Below, piece by piece: positions 7,536-22,646 of a DNA stretch of 29,838 bases. This DNA is from an uncultured Sphingomonas sp. (lineage in GTDB: Bacteria > Pseudomonadota > Alphaproteobacteria > Sphingomonadales > Sphingomonadaceae), in contig CAMLSA010000032.1 in NCBI GenBank assembly GCA_946482655.1, positions 1-29,838 of the forward strand, written 5' to 3'. Each line of letters opens with the position of its first letter. Positions within the stretch are counted from its first letter, which is position 1. The notes under the pieces were generated by a model that was not told where the DNA came from, searched no databases, and saw nothing but the letters and a program-made list of their open reading frames with translations. A program made the position numbers and the translations under genes.

Positions 7536-7555
7536 CTATTCATAGTTTTGAATAG
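7536..7555. repeat. Inverted repeat CTATTCA-n6-TGAATAG
   Basis: A perfect 7-bp inverted repeat (7536-7542 and 7549-7555) with a 6-nt spacer lies just after the stop codon of the upstream receptor and upstream of the second receptor. The stem is AT-rich and no T-run follows on the minus strand, so an intrinsic terminator is unlikely. Its position 13 bp from the tandem repeat suggests an operator or a 3'-end mRNA structure. The function is unknown. Confidence 0.4.
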
Positions 7556-7559
7556 CCGG

Positions 7560-9665
7560 CTACAGGATCACCCGCGCGGTGACGCGGATATCACGTCCGG
7601 CCAGGGGCGCGACATCTTTGAGATAGCTTGCGTGGCGGCGTGCGGTGACATCGAAGATATTGTGGGCCGAGACGATGATGCTCGTTCTCGGATGATCCGC
7701 GAAGGGACGCATCGTCAGCGAGGCGTTGACCAGAGTAAAGCCTTCGGTCGCGGTTTCGAACGGCGCAAGACGGCGCGCCCTGTCGCTCCATTCGACTTCG
7801 ATCCGGCCGTCGATCCGCTCGCTCGTGGCACTGAGCCCGCCGAGCAGGCGAAGCGGCGGGATACGCGGAGCGGGCCCGCTGCCCAGAATCTTCGCATGGA
7901 CATAGTCACCGAGCGCGTCAACCTTGATCATAAAGTCGCCGACCGTCGCCAGATTCAGCGTGGCCTCTACTTCGGCGCCATAATAGCGGGCCTTGGCTTG
8001 GCGGTTGCGAAAGACGGGAAGACCATCCTGCAGCGTGCCGTCGGGGCTGTCGTAGATGAAATTGTCAAACCAGTTGTGATAGATGGACGCATCGAAGGTG
8101 AAGGCCGGTCCCTTGCCGTGGATCACCGCTTCGATGCCCCAACTCCGCTCCGTCCGGAAACCGGGATTGCCGATCTCGAACGCCTGGGTGCCGGCGTGCG
8201 GGCCGTTGGCGAACAGTTCCTCGGCGGACGGCGCGCGCTCGGTGCGCGCCAGATTGGTGCCGATCCGCCAGTTCGCGCCGAGGCCATAGGACGCACCCAG
8301 CGAACCGGAGAAGGCGGAGAAGCTGCGGCCGCCACTGAAGAACTGGGACTGGGCCCCGAAGGGGCTGGCGGTGAGCCAACTCCGTTCATAGCGGATGCCG
8401 CCTTCGACCTTGAACCGGCCGTAGTCGAGCTGCTGCAGGGTGAATAGCCCAAGTTGCTGCGTTCGGTTGCGCGGCAGGAATGCCTCCTCGCCGACCACGT
8501 TGAAATCGCGCGAAAAATATTGGGCGCCCGAAGCGCCATGCCAGACGCCGCGATCGGCCTGAACGAGCTCGATGCGCCCTTCCATGCCCTTGTTGTAGAA
8601 CGCGGTGCCGATGGCGCCGTCTTCCTCGAGCTCGAAATGGCGGTATTGAGCATAGGCCAGCCGGGCGCGGATCCTTTCGATCACCGAGCCGCCCGCCGCG
8701 ATCTCGGCGCGCGCATCGACGCGGTTCTGCACCAGAGAGATGCGAGGCCCCTCCTGCTCCTGTCCGGGCAGCGTCGCAAAGCGGATCGGCACCCCGTAGA
8801 GGTTGTCATAGTGGCTGTAGGACAGGCCATAGTGACTGTCGCCGTCGATATAGGCCAGACCGGCGCCCGTGACCCAGGTTTTGCTCCGGCTGTTCGGCAG
8901 CTTGCCCTTCAGGGCGGCGTTGGCGGCGAAGTCGATCGGCTCCTCGGCATCGGGATCGGGCGGCAGTTGTGCCGAGCCGAGCGCTTCCGCCCGGGCACGC
9001 TCGCTCAGCAGGAAACCGCCCGTGCGCAGATTGCCGGTCTCGAGATAGCTGCCGTCGACATGCGCCACGAAGCCGCCACCAATCGGTGCGTCGAGCGCGA
9101 CGCCGGCCGAACGCTCCCTGGCGGCGCTTCCATAGGTCGCGGTCGCATCGGCATGGACGGCCTCGTCGGGGACGGCCCGGGGGATGCGCCTGTCGATCAC
9201 GTTGACGACGCCGCCGATCGCGGCCGAGCCGTAGAGCAGGGCGGTGGGCCCGCGCAGCACCTCGACACGCTCGGCTAGAAGCGGGTTGACCACCACCGCA
9301 TGGTCGACGCTGGTGTTGGAGACGTCGACTGATCCTAGACCGTCCGTCAGAATGCGAACGCGCTCACCCTGCAGGCCGCGCAGGATCGGACGCGATGCGT
9401 TGGGACCGAAGGACGTTGCCGAAACGCCCGGTATATGCTCCAGGGTTTCGCCGATCGTCGGGCGAAGCGCGCTGGTAAGCTGCGCTCCCGTCAGCACCGA
9501 GGTTCCCGACAGCACGTCCATCCGGTCGCGCTGAATAGGGGCGGTGACGACGATTTCCGATGAGTTCGGCGCGTGGAAATCGGGTGCCTCGTCGGCGAAG
9601 GCGGGGCGTGGGGCGGCCAGCCCCAGCAGGGCGACCGGGAGGATGAGATATGGTCTTCGTGTCAT
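7560..9665 (-). CDS. TonB-dependent receptor, ZnuD-like (putative zinc uptake)
   Basis: This 701-residue outer-membrane receptor has a signal peptide to about residue 24 (AFA), a TonB box EIVVTAP at about 37-43 and a plug to about 165. The plug carries SFGPNASRPILRGLQGERV and VDHAVVVNPLLAERVEVLRG. The barrel ends with a DVAPLAGRDIRV...L tail. The plug wording and the PLAGRDIR-type end match ZnuD-like receptors as I know them. The histidine-rich zinc loop of Neisseria ZnuD is not evident, so zinc is probable rather than proven. A palindrome sits 44 nt upstream of ATG 9665, in keeping with a Fur/Zur-type regulator. It follows the alpha-glucosidase gene on the same strand after 99 nt, so maltodextrin transport is a weaker alternative. 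Confidence 0.9.
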   Translation of the reverse strand: MTRRPYLILPVALLGLAAPRPAFADEAPDFHAPNSSEIVVTAPIQRDRMDVLSGTSVLTGAQLTSALRPTIGETLEHIPGVSATSFGPNASRPILRGLQGERVRILTDGLGSVDVSNTSVDHAVVVNPLLAERVEVLRGPTALLYGSAAIGGVVNVIDRRIPRAVPDEAVHADATATYGSAARERSAGVALDAPIGGGFVAHVDGSYLETGNLRTGGFLLSERARAEALGSAQLPPDPDAEEPIDFAANAALKGKLPNSRSKTWVTGAGLAYIDGDSHYGLSYSHYDNLYGVPIRFATLPGQEQEGPRISLVQNRVDARAEIAAGGSVIERIRARLAYAQYRHFELEEDGAIGTAFYNKGMEGRIELVQADRGVWHGASGAQYFSRDFNVVGEEAFLPRNRTQQLGLFTLQQLDYGRFKVEGGIRYERSWLTASPFGAQSQFFSGGRSFSAFSGSLGASYGLGANWRIGTNLARTERAPSAEELFANGPHAGTQAFEIGNPGFRTERSWGIEAVIHGKGPAFTFDASIYHNWFDNFIYDSPDGTLQDGLPVFRNRQAKARYYGAEVEATLNLATVGDFMIKVDALGDYVHAKILGSGPAPRIPPLRLLGGLSATSERIDGRIEVEWSDRARRLAPFETATEGFTLVNASLTMRPFADHPRTSIIVSAHNIFDVTARRHASYLKDVAPLAGRDIRVTARVIL

Positions 9666-9666
9666 G

Positions 9667-9723
9667 CTATATCATCCCTTTTGTCCTGTCGGCCGCATTT
9701 AGCGGAGATGATATACTATATCA
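9667..9723 (-). promoter_or_regulatory. Candidate Zur/Fur-family operator upstream of the ZnuD-like receptor
   Basis: TGATATA-C-TATATCA at 9709-9723 is a perfect 7-1-7 palindrome within a GC-rich genome. The half-sequence CTATATCA recurs at 9667-9674, next to the start codon, giving an 8-bp direct repeat 49 bp apart. AT-rich palindromes of this size are typical of Fur-family sites, and ZnuD genes elsewhere are repressed by Zur. The TATAGT/TATCAT bases inside it could also serve as the -10 box. The assignment to Zur is inference. Confidence 0.5.
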
Positions 9724-9764
9724 ATAACCTTTACTGCGTTGAGTTGAAGCGAATGGCTATGAAC

Positions 9765-11386
9765 CTATCGCAAAAATGCCCAGCTAAGACCCGGTAGCCG
9801 CACCTTCTTGCGATTCATGGTGATGCCGGGCGCCGAGATCGGATCGACAATCGACGCGGTGAACGCGGCGGGCAGCGGCCAATCGACCGGTTCACGCGAG
9901 AGATTGTAGAGGCACAATATGGTCTCACCGCCATGGTGCCGGGTGAAGGCGAGGATATCGTCCGGCGCATCGACAAACCGGATATCGCCGCACTGGATCG
10001 GCACGCTGCTTCGCCGATAGGCAAGTGCCTGCCGATAAAAGCCGAGCACGGCGCGCCTGTCTCCTTCCTGCCTATCGACGGCGCGGGTGCGATGCTCGGG
10101 TGGGATCGGCAGCCAGGGCTTGCCGGTGGTGAAACCGGCCTGATCGGTCTTGCTCGACCAGGGCATCGGGGTGCGGCACCCGTCGCGGCCCTTGAAGGCC
10201 GGCCAGAAGCGGATGCCATAGGGGTCCCGCAGATCTTCGAACGCGAGCGTGGCCTCGGGCAGCGCGAGTTCCTCGCCTTGATAGATGCAGATCGTGCCCC
10301 TGAGCGCGATCAGAATGGCGAGGGCGAGCCGCGCGATCCGATCGGGATCGTCCCCAGGCTGCGCGAAACGGCTGACATGACGAACCACGTCATGGTTCGA
10401 CAGCGCCCAGCAGACCCACCCGTCCTTCGCCGCCTCCTCGAACTTAGTGACCGTCCGGCGGAAATAGGCGCTCGAGAAATCGGGGCCGAACAGGTCGAAG
10501 GTGTAGCAGAAATGAAGCGTATCACCCCCCGAGGTATATTGGCCGACGGTCGCCGGCGATCGATCGCCGTCGCCGACCTCTCCGACCGCGAGCGTTCCCG
10601 GATATTCATTGAGCAGCGCGCGGATGCGGCGCAGGAAGGCGAGATTTTCGGGCTGTGTCTTGTCGTAGAGATGCTCCTGGAAGCCATAGGGGTTGCTATC
10701 CGGAACATCATGGGCCGACGTGCGCTTCGCCGGAGGATTGTCGCGCAGCTTGGCGTCATGGAAATAATGGTTGCAGGCGTCGAGCCGGAATCCATCCACC
10801 CCCCGATCGAGCCAGAAGCGCATCGTCTCGATCAGCGCGTCGCGCGCGTCCGGCGAATGGAAATTGATGTCGGGCTGCGATGCCAGGAAGCTGTGCATAT
10901 AATATTGCATCCGCGTGCCGTCCCACTCCCAGGCGGGTCCGCCGAAGATCGACAGCCAATTGTTGGGCGCGGTTCCGTCAGGCTTGGCGTCGGCCCAGAC
11001 ATACCAGTCGGACTTGGGGTTGTCGCGGCTGGAGCGGCTTTCCCTGAACCACGCGTGCTGGTCGGAGGTGTGGCTGAGCACCTGATCGATGATGATCTTC
11101 ATGCCGAGCTCGTGCGCGTGCGCCAGCATGGCATCGAAATCGGCCAGGCTCCCGAACATCGGATCGACGTCGCGATAGTCGGAGACGTCATAGCCCATGT
11201 CAGCCATCGGCGACTTGAAGAAGGGCGAGACCCAGATCGCGTCGACGCCGAGCGAGGCGATATGATCGAGCCGGGCGGTGATGCCATTGAGGTCGCCCAC
11301 GCCGTCGCCCGTGCTGTCCTGATAGGACCGCGGATAGACTTGGTAGATGACCGCGCCGCGCCACCAGTCCCTATCGTTGGTGCTGC

Positions 11387-11390
<4 letters not shown>
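9765..11390 (-). CDS. GH13 alpha-glucosidase (GH13_23-like)
   Basis: This 541-residue cytoplasmic glycoside hydrolase has no signal peptide. It opens with the GH13 start WWRGAVIYQVYPRSYQDSTGDG and continues with the (beta/alpha)8 barrel. Catalytic residues are the nucleophile Asp204 in FRLDA, the acid/base Glu271 in VGEVGD and the transition-state stabiliser Asp334 in LSNHD. These positions and the overall length closely match alpha-glucosidases of proteobacterial GH13 subfamily 23, which release glucose from maltose-like oligosaccharides. Its ATG overlaps the glgX stop by 4 nt (ATGA), placing it last in the glycogen operon. It probably degrades the short chains GlgX releases from glycogen. 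Oligo-1,6-glucosidase specificity cannot be excluded from sequence alone. Confidence 0.92.
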
Positions 11391-16433
<5,043 letters not shown>

Positions 16434-16440
16434 CGCTGCT

Positions 16441-17709
16441 CTATGCCACCAATCGATCGATCATGTCCTGCGTGATCAGACACACCCCTTTTTCAGTGCG
16501 GCGGAAGCGCCGCGCATCGGCGACAGGATCTTCGCCGACGATCAGCCCCTTGGGGATCCGCACGCCCTGATCGAGCACCACCTTATGGAGCCGCGCCTCG
16601 CGGCCGATCTGACAACCGGGCATGATCACGGCCTCGGTGATCGACGAGAAGCTGTTCACCCGCACTTCCGAAAAGAGCAGGCTGCGGTGGAGTGATGCGC
16701 CCGAGACGATGCATCCGCCCGCGATCAGCGAGGACGTGGCGGCGCCGCGCCGGCCTTCCTCATTGTGGACGAACTTGGCCGGGGGCATCACCTCCGCATA
16801 GCTCCAGATCGGCCAGTCGCGCTCATAGATATCGAGCTTTGGGGTGACGTCGGTCAGGTCGATACTGGCCTCCCAATAGGCGTCGATCGTGCCGACGTCG
16901 CGCCAATAGGCCTCCGGTTCGCTGTGGGCGCGGATGCAGCTTTGCGAGAAGAGGTGGGCGACAGCCTTGCCGTGCTCGACGACATAGGGAATCAGATCCT
17001 TGCCGAAGTCATGGCTCGATGCCGGATCGGCGGCATCGCGGCGCAGCAGGTCCGCGAGGAATTTCGTGTTGAAGACGTAGATGCCCATCGAAGCGAGGGC
17101 GATGCCCGGCTTGCCGGGCACCGCCGGCGGATCGAGTGGTTTCTCGACGAATTTCTTGATGTTCGCCTTGGCGTCGATGTGCATCACGCCGAAGCCGGTC
17201 GCTTCCATCCGTGGTACTTCGAGGCAGCCGACGGTGACATCCGCGCTTGCCTCGACATGCTGGCGGAGCATCAGCTCATAATCCATCTTGTAGACATGAT
17301 CGCCCGCCAGGACGACCATATATTTGGGATCATAGGATTCGATGATATCCAGATTCTGGAAAACCGCATCGGCGGTCCCCTCATACCACTGGGTTTCCGA
17401 AACGCGCTGGCTGGCGGGCAAGATGTCGAAGCTCTCGTTGCGTTCCGGACGCAGGAAATTCCAGCCGCGCTGGAGATGCCGAATCAGCGAATGCGCCTTG
17501 TACTGCGTAGCGACGCCCATGCGGCGAATGCCCGAATTGAGCGCGTTTGACAGCGCGAAATCGATGATGCGCGCCTTGCCGCCGAAATAGACCGCCGGTT
17601 TGGCGCGGCGGTCGGTCAGCTCGTAGAGGCGGCTGCCGCGGCCGCCGGCAAGCACATAGGCCATGGAGTCGCGGGCCAGAGGTTGCGTGCGTCGATCCCC
17701 TGCCGCCAT
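16441..17709 (-). CDS. glgC: Glucose-1-phosphate adenylyltransferase (ADP-glucose pyrophosphorylase)
   Basis: This enzyme of about 422 residues makes ADP-glucose from ATP and glucose-1-P, normally the controlled step of glycogen synthesis. It shows the nucleotidyltransferase motif [21 protein letters not shown], the GTADAV substrate loop, [11 protein letters not shown], the FVEKP glucose-1-P site and a C-terminal left-handed beta-helix domain. ATG 17709 overlaps the glgB stop by one base (TGATG). A GTG three bases earlier (17712) is also in frame, and a choice between them is not possible from sequence. It is followed by glgA after 7 nt. Allosteric control by sugar phosphates is known for the family, but effectors cannot be read here. 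Confidence 0.96.
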   Translation of the reverse strand: MAAGDRRTQPLARDSMAYVLAGGRGSRLYELTDRRAKPAVYFGGKARIIDFALSNALNSGIRRMGVATQYKAHSLIRHLQRGWNFLRPERNESFDILPASQRVSETQWYEGTADAVFQNLDIIESYDPKYMVVLAGDHVYKMDYELMLRQHVEASADVTVGCLEVPRMEATGFGVMHIDAKANIKKFVEKPLDPPAVPGKPGIALASMGIYVFNTKFLADLLRRDAADPASSHDFGKDLIPYVVEHGKAVAHLFSQSCIRAHSEPEAYWRDVGTIDAYWEASIDLTDVTPKLDIYERDWPIWSYAEVMPPAKFVHNEEGRRGAATSSLIAGGCIVSGASLHRSLLFSEVRVNSFSSITEAVIMPGCQIGREARLHKVVLDQGVRIPKGLIVGEDPVADARRFRRTEKGVCLITQDMIDRLVA

Positions 17710-19868
17710 CACCTCGCCTCGAGCATCAGGGTGGACAGGGGCGGCAACGTGATAGTGGCATAACCATCCGCATCTGCGGTGATAATCCCGTCATTGCCGA
17801 GATTGCCGCCGCCATAGATGGCCGCGTCGCTGTTGATGATCTCGCGCCACGTCCCGCCGCGCGAGAGGCGCAGGCCATAGCCGTGGCGGGGGATCGGCAT
17901 CATGTTCGAGATGATGGCGATCGGTGGCTCTGCGGGCGCGTGGCGTTCCCAGGCGAATACCGAATTCTCGGCGTCGTCGACCACGACCCAGCGGAAGCCC
18001 TCCGCTTCGCAGTCGCGCGCGTGGAGGGCCGGGCGAGCCCGGTAGACGCGATTGAGATCCTTGACCAAGCGTCGAACCCCCTCGTGCGCGGGCGCATCGA
18101 GCAGGTGCCAGTCGAGCGCCCCATCTTCGCTCCATTCGGCACGCTGCGCGAATTCCTGGCCCATGAACAGCAGCTTCTTTCCCGGATAACCCCACATCAA
18201 CGCATAATAGGCCCGCAGGTTCGCGAACTTCTGCCAGTCGTCGCCGGCCATCTTGTTCAGCAATGAGCCCTTGCCATGCACGACTTCGTCATGACTGAGC
18301 GGCAGAACGTAATTCTCGCCGAACGCGTAGAGCAAGCCGAAGGTGATGTCGTCGTGATGGTGGCGGCGGTGGATTGGCTCGCGCGCCATGTAGCGCAGCG
18401 TGTCGTGCATGAAGCCCATATTCCATTTGAAGCCGAAACCGAGGCCACCTTCATGGACGGGATGCGAGACCTTGGGCCAGCTCGTCGACTCCTCGGCGAT
18501 CGTCATCACGCCCGGATGCTGCCCGTACAATTCCTTGTTCATCCGCTGGAGAAACTCGACTGCTTCGAGATTTTCCCGCCCGCCCTGGACGTTGGGCAGC
18601 CATTCGCCCTCCTTACGCGAATAATCGAGGTAGAGCATCGATGCGACGGCATCGACCCTGAGCCCGTCGAGATGATATTTTTCGGCCCAGAACAAGGCGT
18701 TGTTCACTAGAAACGCCATCACTTCCCGGCGCCCGAAATTATAGATCGCCGTGTTCCAGTCGGGGTGGAACCCCTTGCGAGGGTCCGCATGTTCGTAAAG
18801 CGCGGTGCCGTCGAAGAGGGCGAGGCCGTGCTCGTCGGTCGGGAAGTGCGCTGGCACCCAGTCGAGGATCACGCCGATCCCAGCCTTGTGGGCACCTTCG
18901 ACGAAGCGGGCGAAGGCCTCCGGCCGGCCGAAGCGCGCGGTAGGGGCGTAAAGGCCGGTCGTCTGATAGCCCCAACTGGGATCATAGGGGAATTCGGTGA
19001 CGGGGAGGAATTCGATATGGGTGAACCCCATCTCGACCGCATAGGGAATCAGCTGGTCGGCCATCGTGTCCCAGTCCAGGAAATTGCCGCTGTCGTCGCG
19101 CTGCCATGAGCCGGCATGGACCTCATAGATCGAGATCGGCTGCCGGCGGATATCGGCCCCGGCCCAAAAGTCACGGTGCTCTTGGTCGTGCCACTCGTGA
19201 GCCAGCGGCGCCGTCGTGATCGAGGCGGTCGCGGGACGCAGCTCGGAACGGAAGGCGAAAGGGTCTGCCTTGAGCGGGAGCAGCTTGCCATGTGCGCCGA
19301 CGATCTCGAATTTGTAGGGCTCGTCCTCGCCGAGATCGGGCACGAATATCTCCCAAATACCCGAGTCGCGCCGCAGCCGCATGCTGTGGCGCCGGCCGTC
19401 CCAATGGTTGAACAGCCCCACCACCGAGACCCGCCGCGCATTGGGCGCCCACACCGCGAAATGGATACCATCGGCACCCTGATGGTGGATCTTGTGCGCG
19501 CCCATTTTGTCGAACAGGCGCAGATGCGACCCTTCGCCGATGAAATAATCGTCCATCGGTCCGAGCACCGGACCGAAGCTGTAGGGATCGCCGACGATCC
19601 AGGTTCCTCCGGAGTTGGACGCACGATAGCGTAGCGGCTGCGGCTTGCGGATCGAAAGCTTGCCCTCGAACAGCCCGGCCTTGTCGATCGTCGTCAGGCG
19701 GGCTGCGGTTTTGCCGGCGAGGGTCAGCGCCTCGACCATGTCGGCACCGGGCAGGAAGGCACGGGCGAGAAAGCCGTTTTCGACAGGATGCACGCCGAGG
19801 ACCGCGAAGGGATCGCCATGCTTGCCGCGGACGATCGCGGCGATATCGGCTGTGCTGAGTTCGGTCAC
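17709..19868 (-). CDS. glgB: 1,4-alpha-glucan branching enzyme GlgB
   Basis: This 719-residue branching enzyme introduces alpha-1,6 branches into glycogen. It has an N-terminal N1 module (about 1-100), a CBM48 domain (about 110-210, with [18 protein letters not shown]), the GH13 barrel and a C-terminal beta domain. Catalytic residues Asp406 in GLRVDAV, Glu459 in TIAEES and Asp527 in [12 protein letters not shown] fall within one residue of the E. coli positions. It starts with GTG at 19868, 106 nt after glgP. This is the only sizeable gap inside the operon. The stop codon overlaps glgC. Confidence 0.97.
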   Translation of the reverse strand: MTELSTADIAAIVRGKHGDPFAVLGVHPVENGFLARAFLPGADMVEALTLAGKTAARLTTIDKAGLFEGKLSIRKPQPLRYRASNSGGTWIVGDPYSFGPVLGPMDDYFIGEGSHLRLFDKMGAHKIHHQGADGIHFAVWAPNARRVSVVGLFNHWDGRRHSMRLRRDSGIWEIFVPDLGEDEPYKFEIVGAHGKLLPLKADPFAFRSELRPATASITTAPLAHEWHDQEHRDFWAGADIRRQPISIYEVHAGSWQRDDSGNFLDWDTMADQLIPYAVEMGFTHIEFLPVTEFPYDPSWGYQTTGLYAPTARFGRPEAFARFVEGAHKAGIGVILDWVPAHFPTDEHGLALFDGTALYEHADPRKGFHPDWNTAIYNFGRREVMAFLVNNALFWAEKYHLDGLRVDAVASMLYLDYSRKEGEWLPNVQGGRENLEAVEFLQRMNKELYGQHPGVMTIAEESTSWPKVSHPVHEGGLGFGFKWNMGFMHDTLRYMAREPIHRRHHHDDITFGLLYAFGENYVLPLSHDEVVHGKGSLLNKMAGDDWQKFANLRAYYALMWGYPGKKLLFMGQEFAQRAEWSEDGALDWHLLDAPAHEGVRRLVKDLNRVYRARPALHARDCEAEGFRWVVVDDAENSVFAWERHAPAEPPIAIISNMMPIPRHGYGLRLSRGGTWREIINSDAAIYGGGNLGNDGIITADADGYATITLPPLSTLMLEAR

Positions 19869-19974
19869 GACGGCGATGCTACGCTATCCTGACCCGTTCG
19901 TCCCCGGCGAAGTCCGGCAAAGAGGATCATCTTGGCATCACCTGGGACAAGATGTGGAAAAACCCTGGATAAGA
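19869..19974 (-). other. 106-nt spacer between glgP and glgB
   Basis: This is the only non-trivial gap in the glycogen operon. It includes a short CCGG-n6-CCGG hairpin candidate and a T-rich stretch reading GGTTTTTCC on the minus strand. It has no convincing intrinsic terminator, no clear ribosome binding site for the GTG start of glgB and no conserved ORF that I recognise. It could hold a secondary promoter or an mRNA processing site. Confidence 0.3.
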
Positions 19975-22443
19975 TCAGAGAACACCCCATATTTCAGAGG
20001 CATATTGCCGGATAGTGCGATCGGATGAGAACCATCCCATCCCCGCCACGTTGCGGATCGCCATGGCATTCCAGTCCTTCTTCCGCCCCCATAGCTGATC
20101 GATGCCGCGCTGGGTGGCCGCGTAGCTGTCGAAATCGGCGGCGACCATGAACCAGTCATGGTCGTACAAGCCGGCGATAAGCGCCTTGTAGCGATCACGA
20201 TCGTCGGGCGAGAAGACGCCGCCCGAGATTGCCTGCAGCGCCTGGCTCAGTTCGCGAGAATGTTCGATGATGGAGCGCGGGTCGTGGCCCTGCGCGCGTG
20301 CCTCGCCCACCTCGGCGGCGGTCAGGCCGAAGATCATGATGTTCTCGGCACCCATATGGTCGCGCATTTCGACATTGGCGCCGTCGAGCGTGCCGATGGT
20401 AAGCGCGCCGTTGAGCGCGAACTTCATATTGCCGGTGCCCGATGCCTCCATGCCCGCGGTGGAGATCTGCTCGGACAGGTCGGCGGCCGGCATCATGATC
20501 TCGGCCAGCGAGACATTGTAGTTGGGCACGAAGGCGACCTTGAGCAGACCCTGGACCGCCGGATCATGGTTGATCACCCTGGCCACGTCGTTGGCCAGTT
20601 TGATGATCAGCTTGGCATTGTGGTAGCTCGGCGCGGCCTTGCCGCCGAACAGCTTGACCCGCGGCACCCAGTCCCGCTCGGGATGCGAGCGGATCTGGTC
20701 GTAGAGCGCGACCGCCTCGACGATGTTGAGCAATTGCCGTTTATATTCATGGATGCGCTTGATCTGCGTATCGAACAACGCGGTCGGATCGATCCTGAGG
20801 CCCATCCGCTCGCGAAGCAGGTTGGAGAGCACCGCCTTCTTGGCAAGCTTCACGGCCGCGAATTTTTCCTGGAAGGCGGCATCGCCGGCGACCTTTTCGA
20901 GACCGCGGAGCTGCTCGGTGTCGTCGAGGAAGCCGTCGCCGATCGCCTCGCGGATCAGCGAGGTCAGCTCCGGATTGCACTGCATCAGCCAGCGGCGCGG
21001 TGTGATGCCGTTGGTCTTGTTGTTGATCCGGTCCGGATAGAGCCGGTGGAAATCAGCGAACACCGTTTCTTTCATCAGCTCGGTATGGAGCGCCGACACG
21101 CCGTTGACGCTATGCGATCCCGCGAAGGCGAGATTGCCCATGCGGACGCGGCGGTCGCCATGTTCGTCGATCAGCGAGATCGCGCTGATGCCGGCGTCGT
21201 CGAACCGGTGCTGCTTACGCGCCTCGATCAGCAGCCTGGCGTTGATCGCATAGACGAGTTGCATGTGGCGCGGCAGCAACTGCTCGAACAGCGGCACCGG
21301 CCAGCTCTCAAGCGCTTCGGGCAGCAGCGTATGATTGGTATAGCCGAAGGTCCGGCGGGTGATATCCCAGGCTTCGTTGAAGTCGAGATTGTGGAGATCG
21401 ATCAGAATCCGCATCAGCTCGGCGACCGAGACCGCCGGATGGGTATCGTTGAGCTGGATTGCCGCCTTGTCGGGCAGGCTGCGGACGTCACCGAAATATT
21501 GGATGTGACGGCGGACGATGTCCTGGAGCGAAGCCGAAGAGAAGAAATATTCCTGGCGCAGGCGCAGTTCCTGGCCGGCCTGGTGCGAATCGGCGGGGTA
21601 GAGGACCCGGGTCAGCGCCTCGGCCTTGTTGCTTTCCCTGAGTGCGCCGATGTGATCGCCGGCATTGAAGGCGTCGAGCAGGATCGGATCGATCGGCTGC
21701 GCCGTCCAAAGCCGCAATGTGTTGACCCGGGCACCTCGCCATCCGACCACCGGCGTGTCGTAAGCGGTGGCGATGATGCGGTCGTGCGGCTTCCATAGGC
21801 GGGCATGATCGCCGCTGCCGTCGGCGGCCGCCAGATCGACCACGCCGCCGAAGCCGATTTCGTAGCTCGCCTCGCGCCGCTCGAACTCCCAGTGATTGCC
21901 ATGGGCGAGCCAGGTCTCGGGCAGCTCGACCTGCCAGCCGTCCGAAATTTCCTGGCGGAACATGCCGTTCACATAGCGGATGCCATAGCCGTAGGCGGGG
22001 ATGTCGACCGAGGCCATCGACTCCATGAAGCAGGCGGCGAGGCGGCCAAGACCACCGTTACCGAGCGCTGCGTCGGGCTCGAGCTCGCGAATCAGGTCGA
22101 TGTCGACCCCCAATGAGGCGAGCGCCTCGCGCATCTCGTCCATCAGGCCGAGGTTCGAGACCGCATCGCGCATCAGCCGGCCGATCAGGAATTCGAGACT
22201 GAGATAATAGACGCGCTTGTCGCCGTTCTTGTACGTCTCCTCGGTGCTCGCGATCCAGCGGTCGATCACGCGGTCGCGAATGACCATGGTGGTCGCGGCG
22301 AGCCAGTCATGGCTCTTGGCGGCGGCCGCATTCTTGCCGATCCGATAGGTCAGCCGCTCGACGATTTCCTCGGCCAGGGTGGTGGGGTCCGATGTTCGGC
22401 GCGCCGGCGTGGGGAGGGCTGCGCTGTTGCTGTTGCGATTCAT
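19975..22443 (-). CDS. glgP: Glycogen phosphorylase
   Basis: This 822-residue GT35 phosphorylase releases glucose-1-P from the non-reducing ends of glycogen using pyridoxal phosphate. The family signature GTGNMKFALNGALTIGTLDG carries the PLP lysine at residue 674 by my count. Other typical segments are LGNGGLGRLAACFMESMA, NDTHPAVSVAELMR and NKTNGITPRRWL. I chose ATG 22443 because GGGGA lies 8 nt upstream and the resulting length fits bacterial GlgP. The frame extends 42 codons further upstream without family resemblance. It is the first gene of the operon, with a candidate promoter and palindrome about 30-70 nt upstream. Confidence 0.96.
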   Translation of the reverse strand: MNRNSNSAALPTPARRTSDPTTLAEEIVERLTYRIGKNAAAAKSHDWLAATTMVIRDRVIDRWIASTEETYKNGDKRVYYLSLEFLIGRLMRDAVSNLGLMDEMREALASLGVDIDLIRELEPDAALGNGGLGRLAACFMESMASVDIPAYGYGIRYVNGMFRQEISDGWQVELPETWLAHGNHWEFERREASYEIGFGGVVDLAAADGSGDHARLWKPHDRIIATAYDTPVVGWRGARVNTLRLWTAQPIDPILLDAFNAGDHIGALRESNKAEALTRVLYPADSHQAGQELRLRQEYFFSSASLQDIVRRHIQYFGDVRSLPDKAAIQLNDTHPAVSVAELMRILIDLHNLDFNEAWDITRRTFGYTNHTLLPEALESWPVPLFEQLLPRHMQLVYAINARLLIEARKQHRFDDAGISAISLIDEHGDRRVRMGNLAFAGSHSVNGVSALHTELMKETVFADFHRLYPDRINNKTNGITPRRWLMQCNPELTSLIREAIGDGFLDDTEQLRGLEKVAGDAAFQEKFAAVKLAKKAVLSNLLRERMGLRIDPTALFDTQIKRIHEYKRQLLNIVEAVALYDQIRSHPERDWVPRVKLFGGKAAPSYHNAKLIIKLANDVARVINHDPAVQGLLKVAFVPNYNVSLAEIMMPAADLSEQISTAGMEASGTGNMKFALNGALTIGTLDGANVEMRDHMGAENIMIFGLTAAEVGEARAQGHDPRSIIEHSRELSQALQAISGGVFSPDDRDRYKALIAGLYDHDWFMVAADFDSYAATQRGIDQLWGRKKDWNAMAIRNVAGMGWFSSDRTIRQYASEIWGVL

Positions 22444-22474
22444 GGCGATTCCCCGGGGACCTGGCGAAAAGCCG

Positions 22475-22514
22475 AGTGTATCGAAGGCTGTGGGTGGCGC
22501 AACAGCGATGTTGC
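22475..22514 (-). promoter_or_regulatory. Candidate glgP promoter with overlapping palindromic operator
   Basis: On the minus strand TTGCGC (22497-22502) and TACACT (22475-22480) form a sigma70-like pair with a 16-nt spacer, ending 31 nt before the glgP ATG. The perfect palindrome GCAACA-GCGA-TGTTGC (22499-22514) overlaps the -35 box, as expected for a repressor site. GCAA/TTGC halves recall LacI-family sugar regulators, but no regulator gene is adjacent. Both calls are inference. Confidence 0.4.
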
Positions 22515-22646
22515 AGTGCGGCAGAACAGCTCTTGGGCTCCTGGGGCGGACTGGGCAGATTGCCGACATGAATCTATGTGAGGGAATGGCGAGGAGAAGC
22601 CGAGACTGAAGAAGGTTTTGGGTACGTGAACAACATCAGATCGGCG

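Noticed and set aside
9724..9764. Intrinsic terminator after the glycogen operon
   Set aside because: The T5 run there lies within the last codons of the alpha-glucosidase gene and is not preceded by a stable stem.
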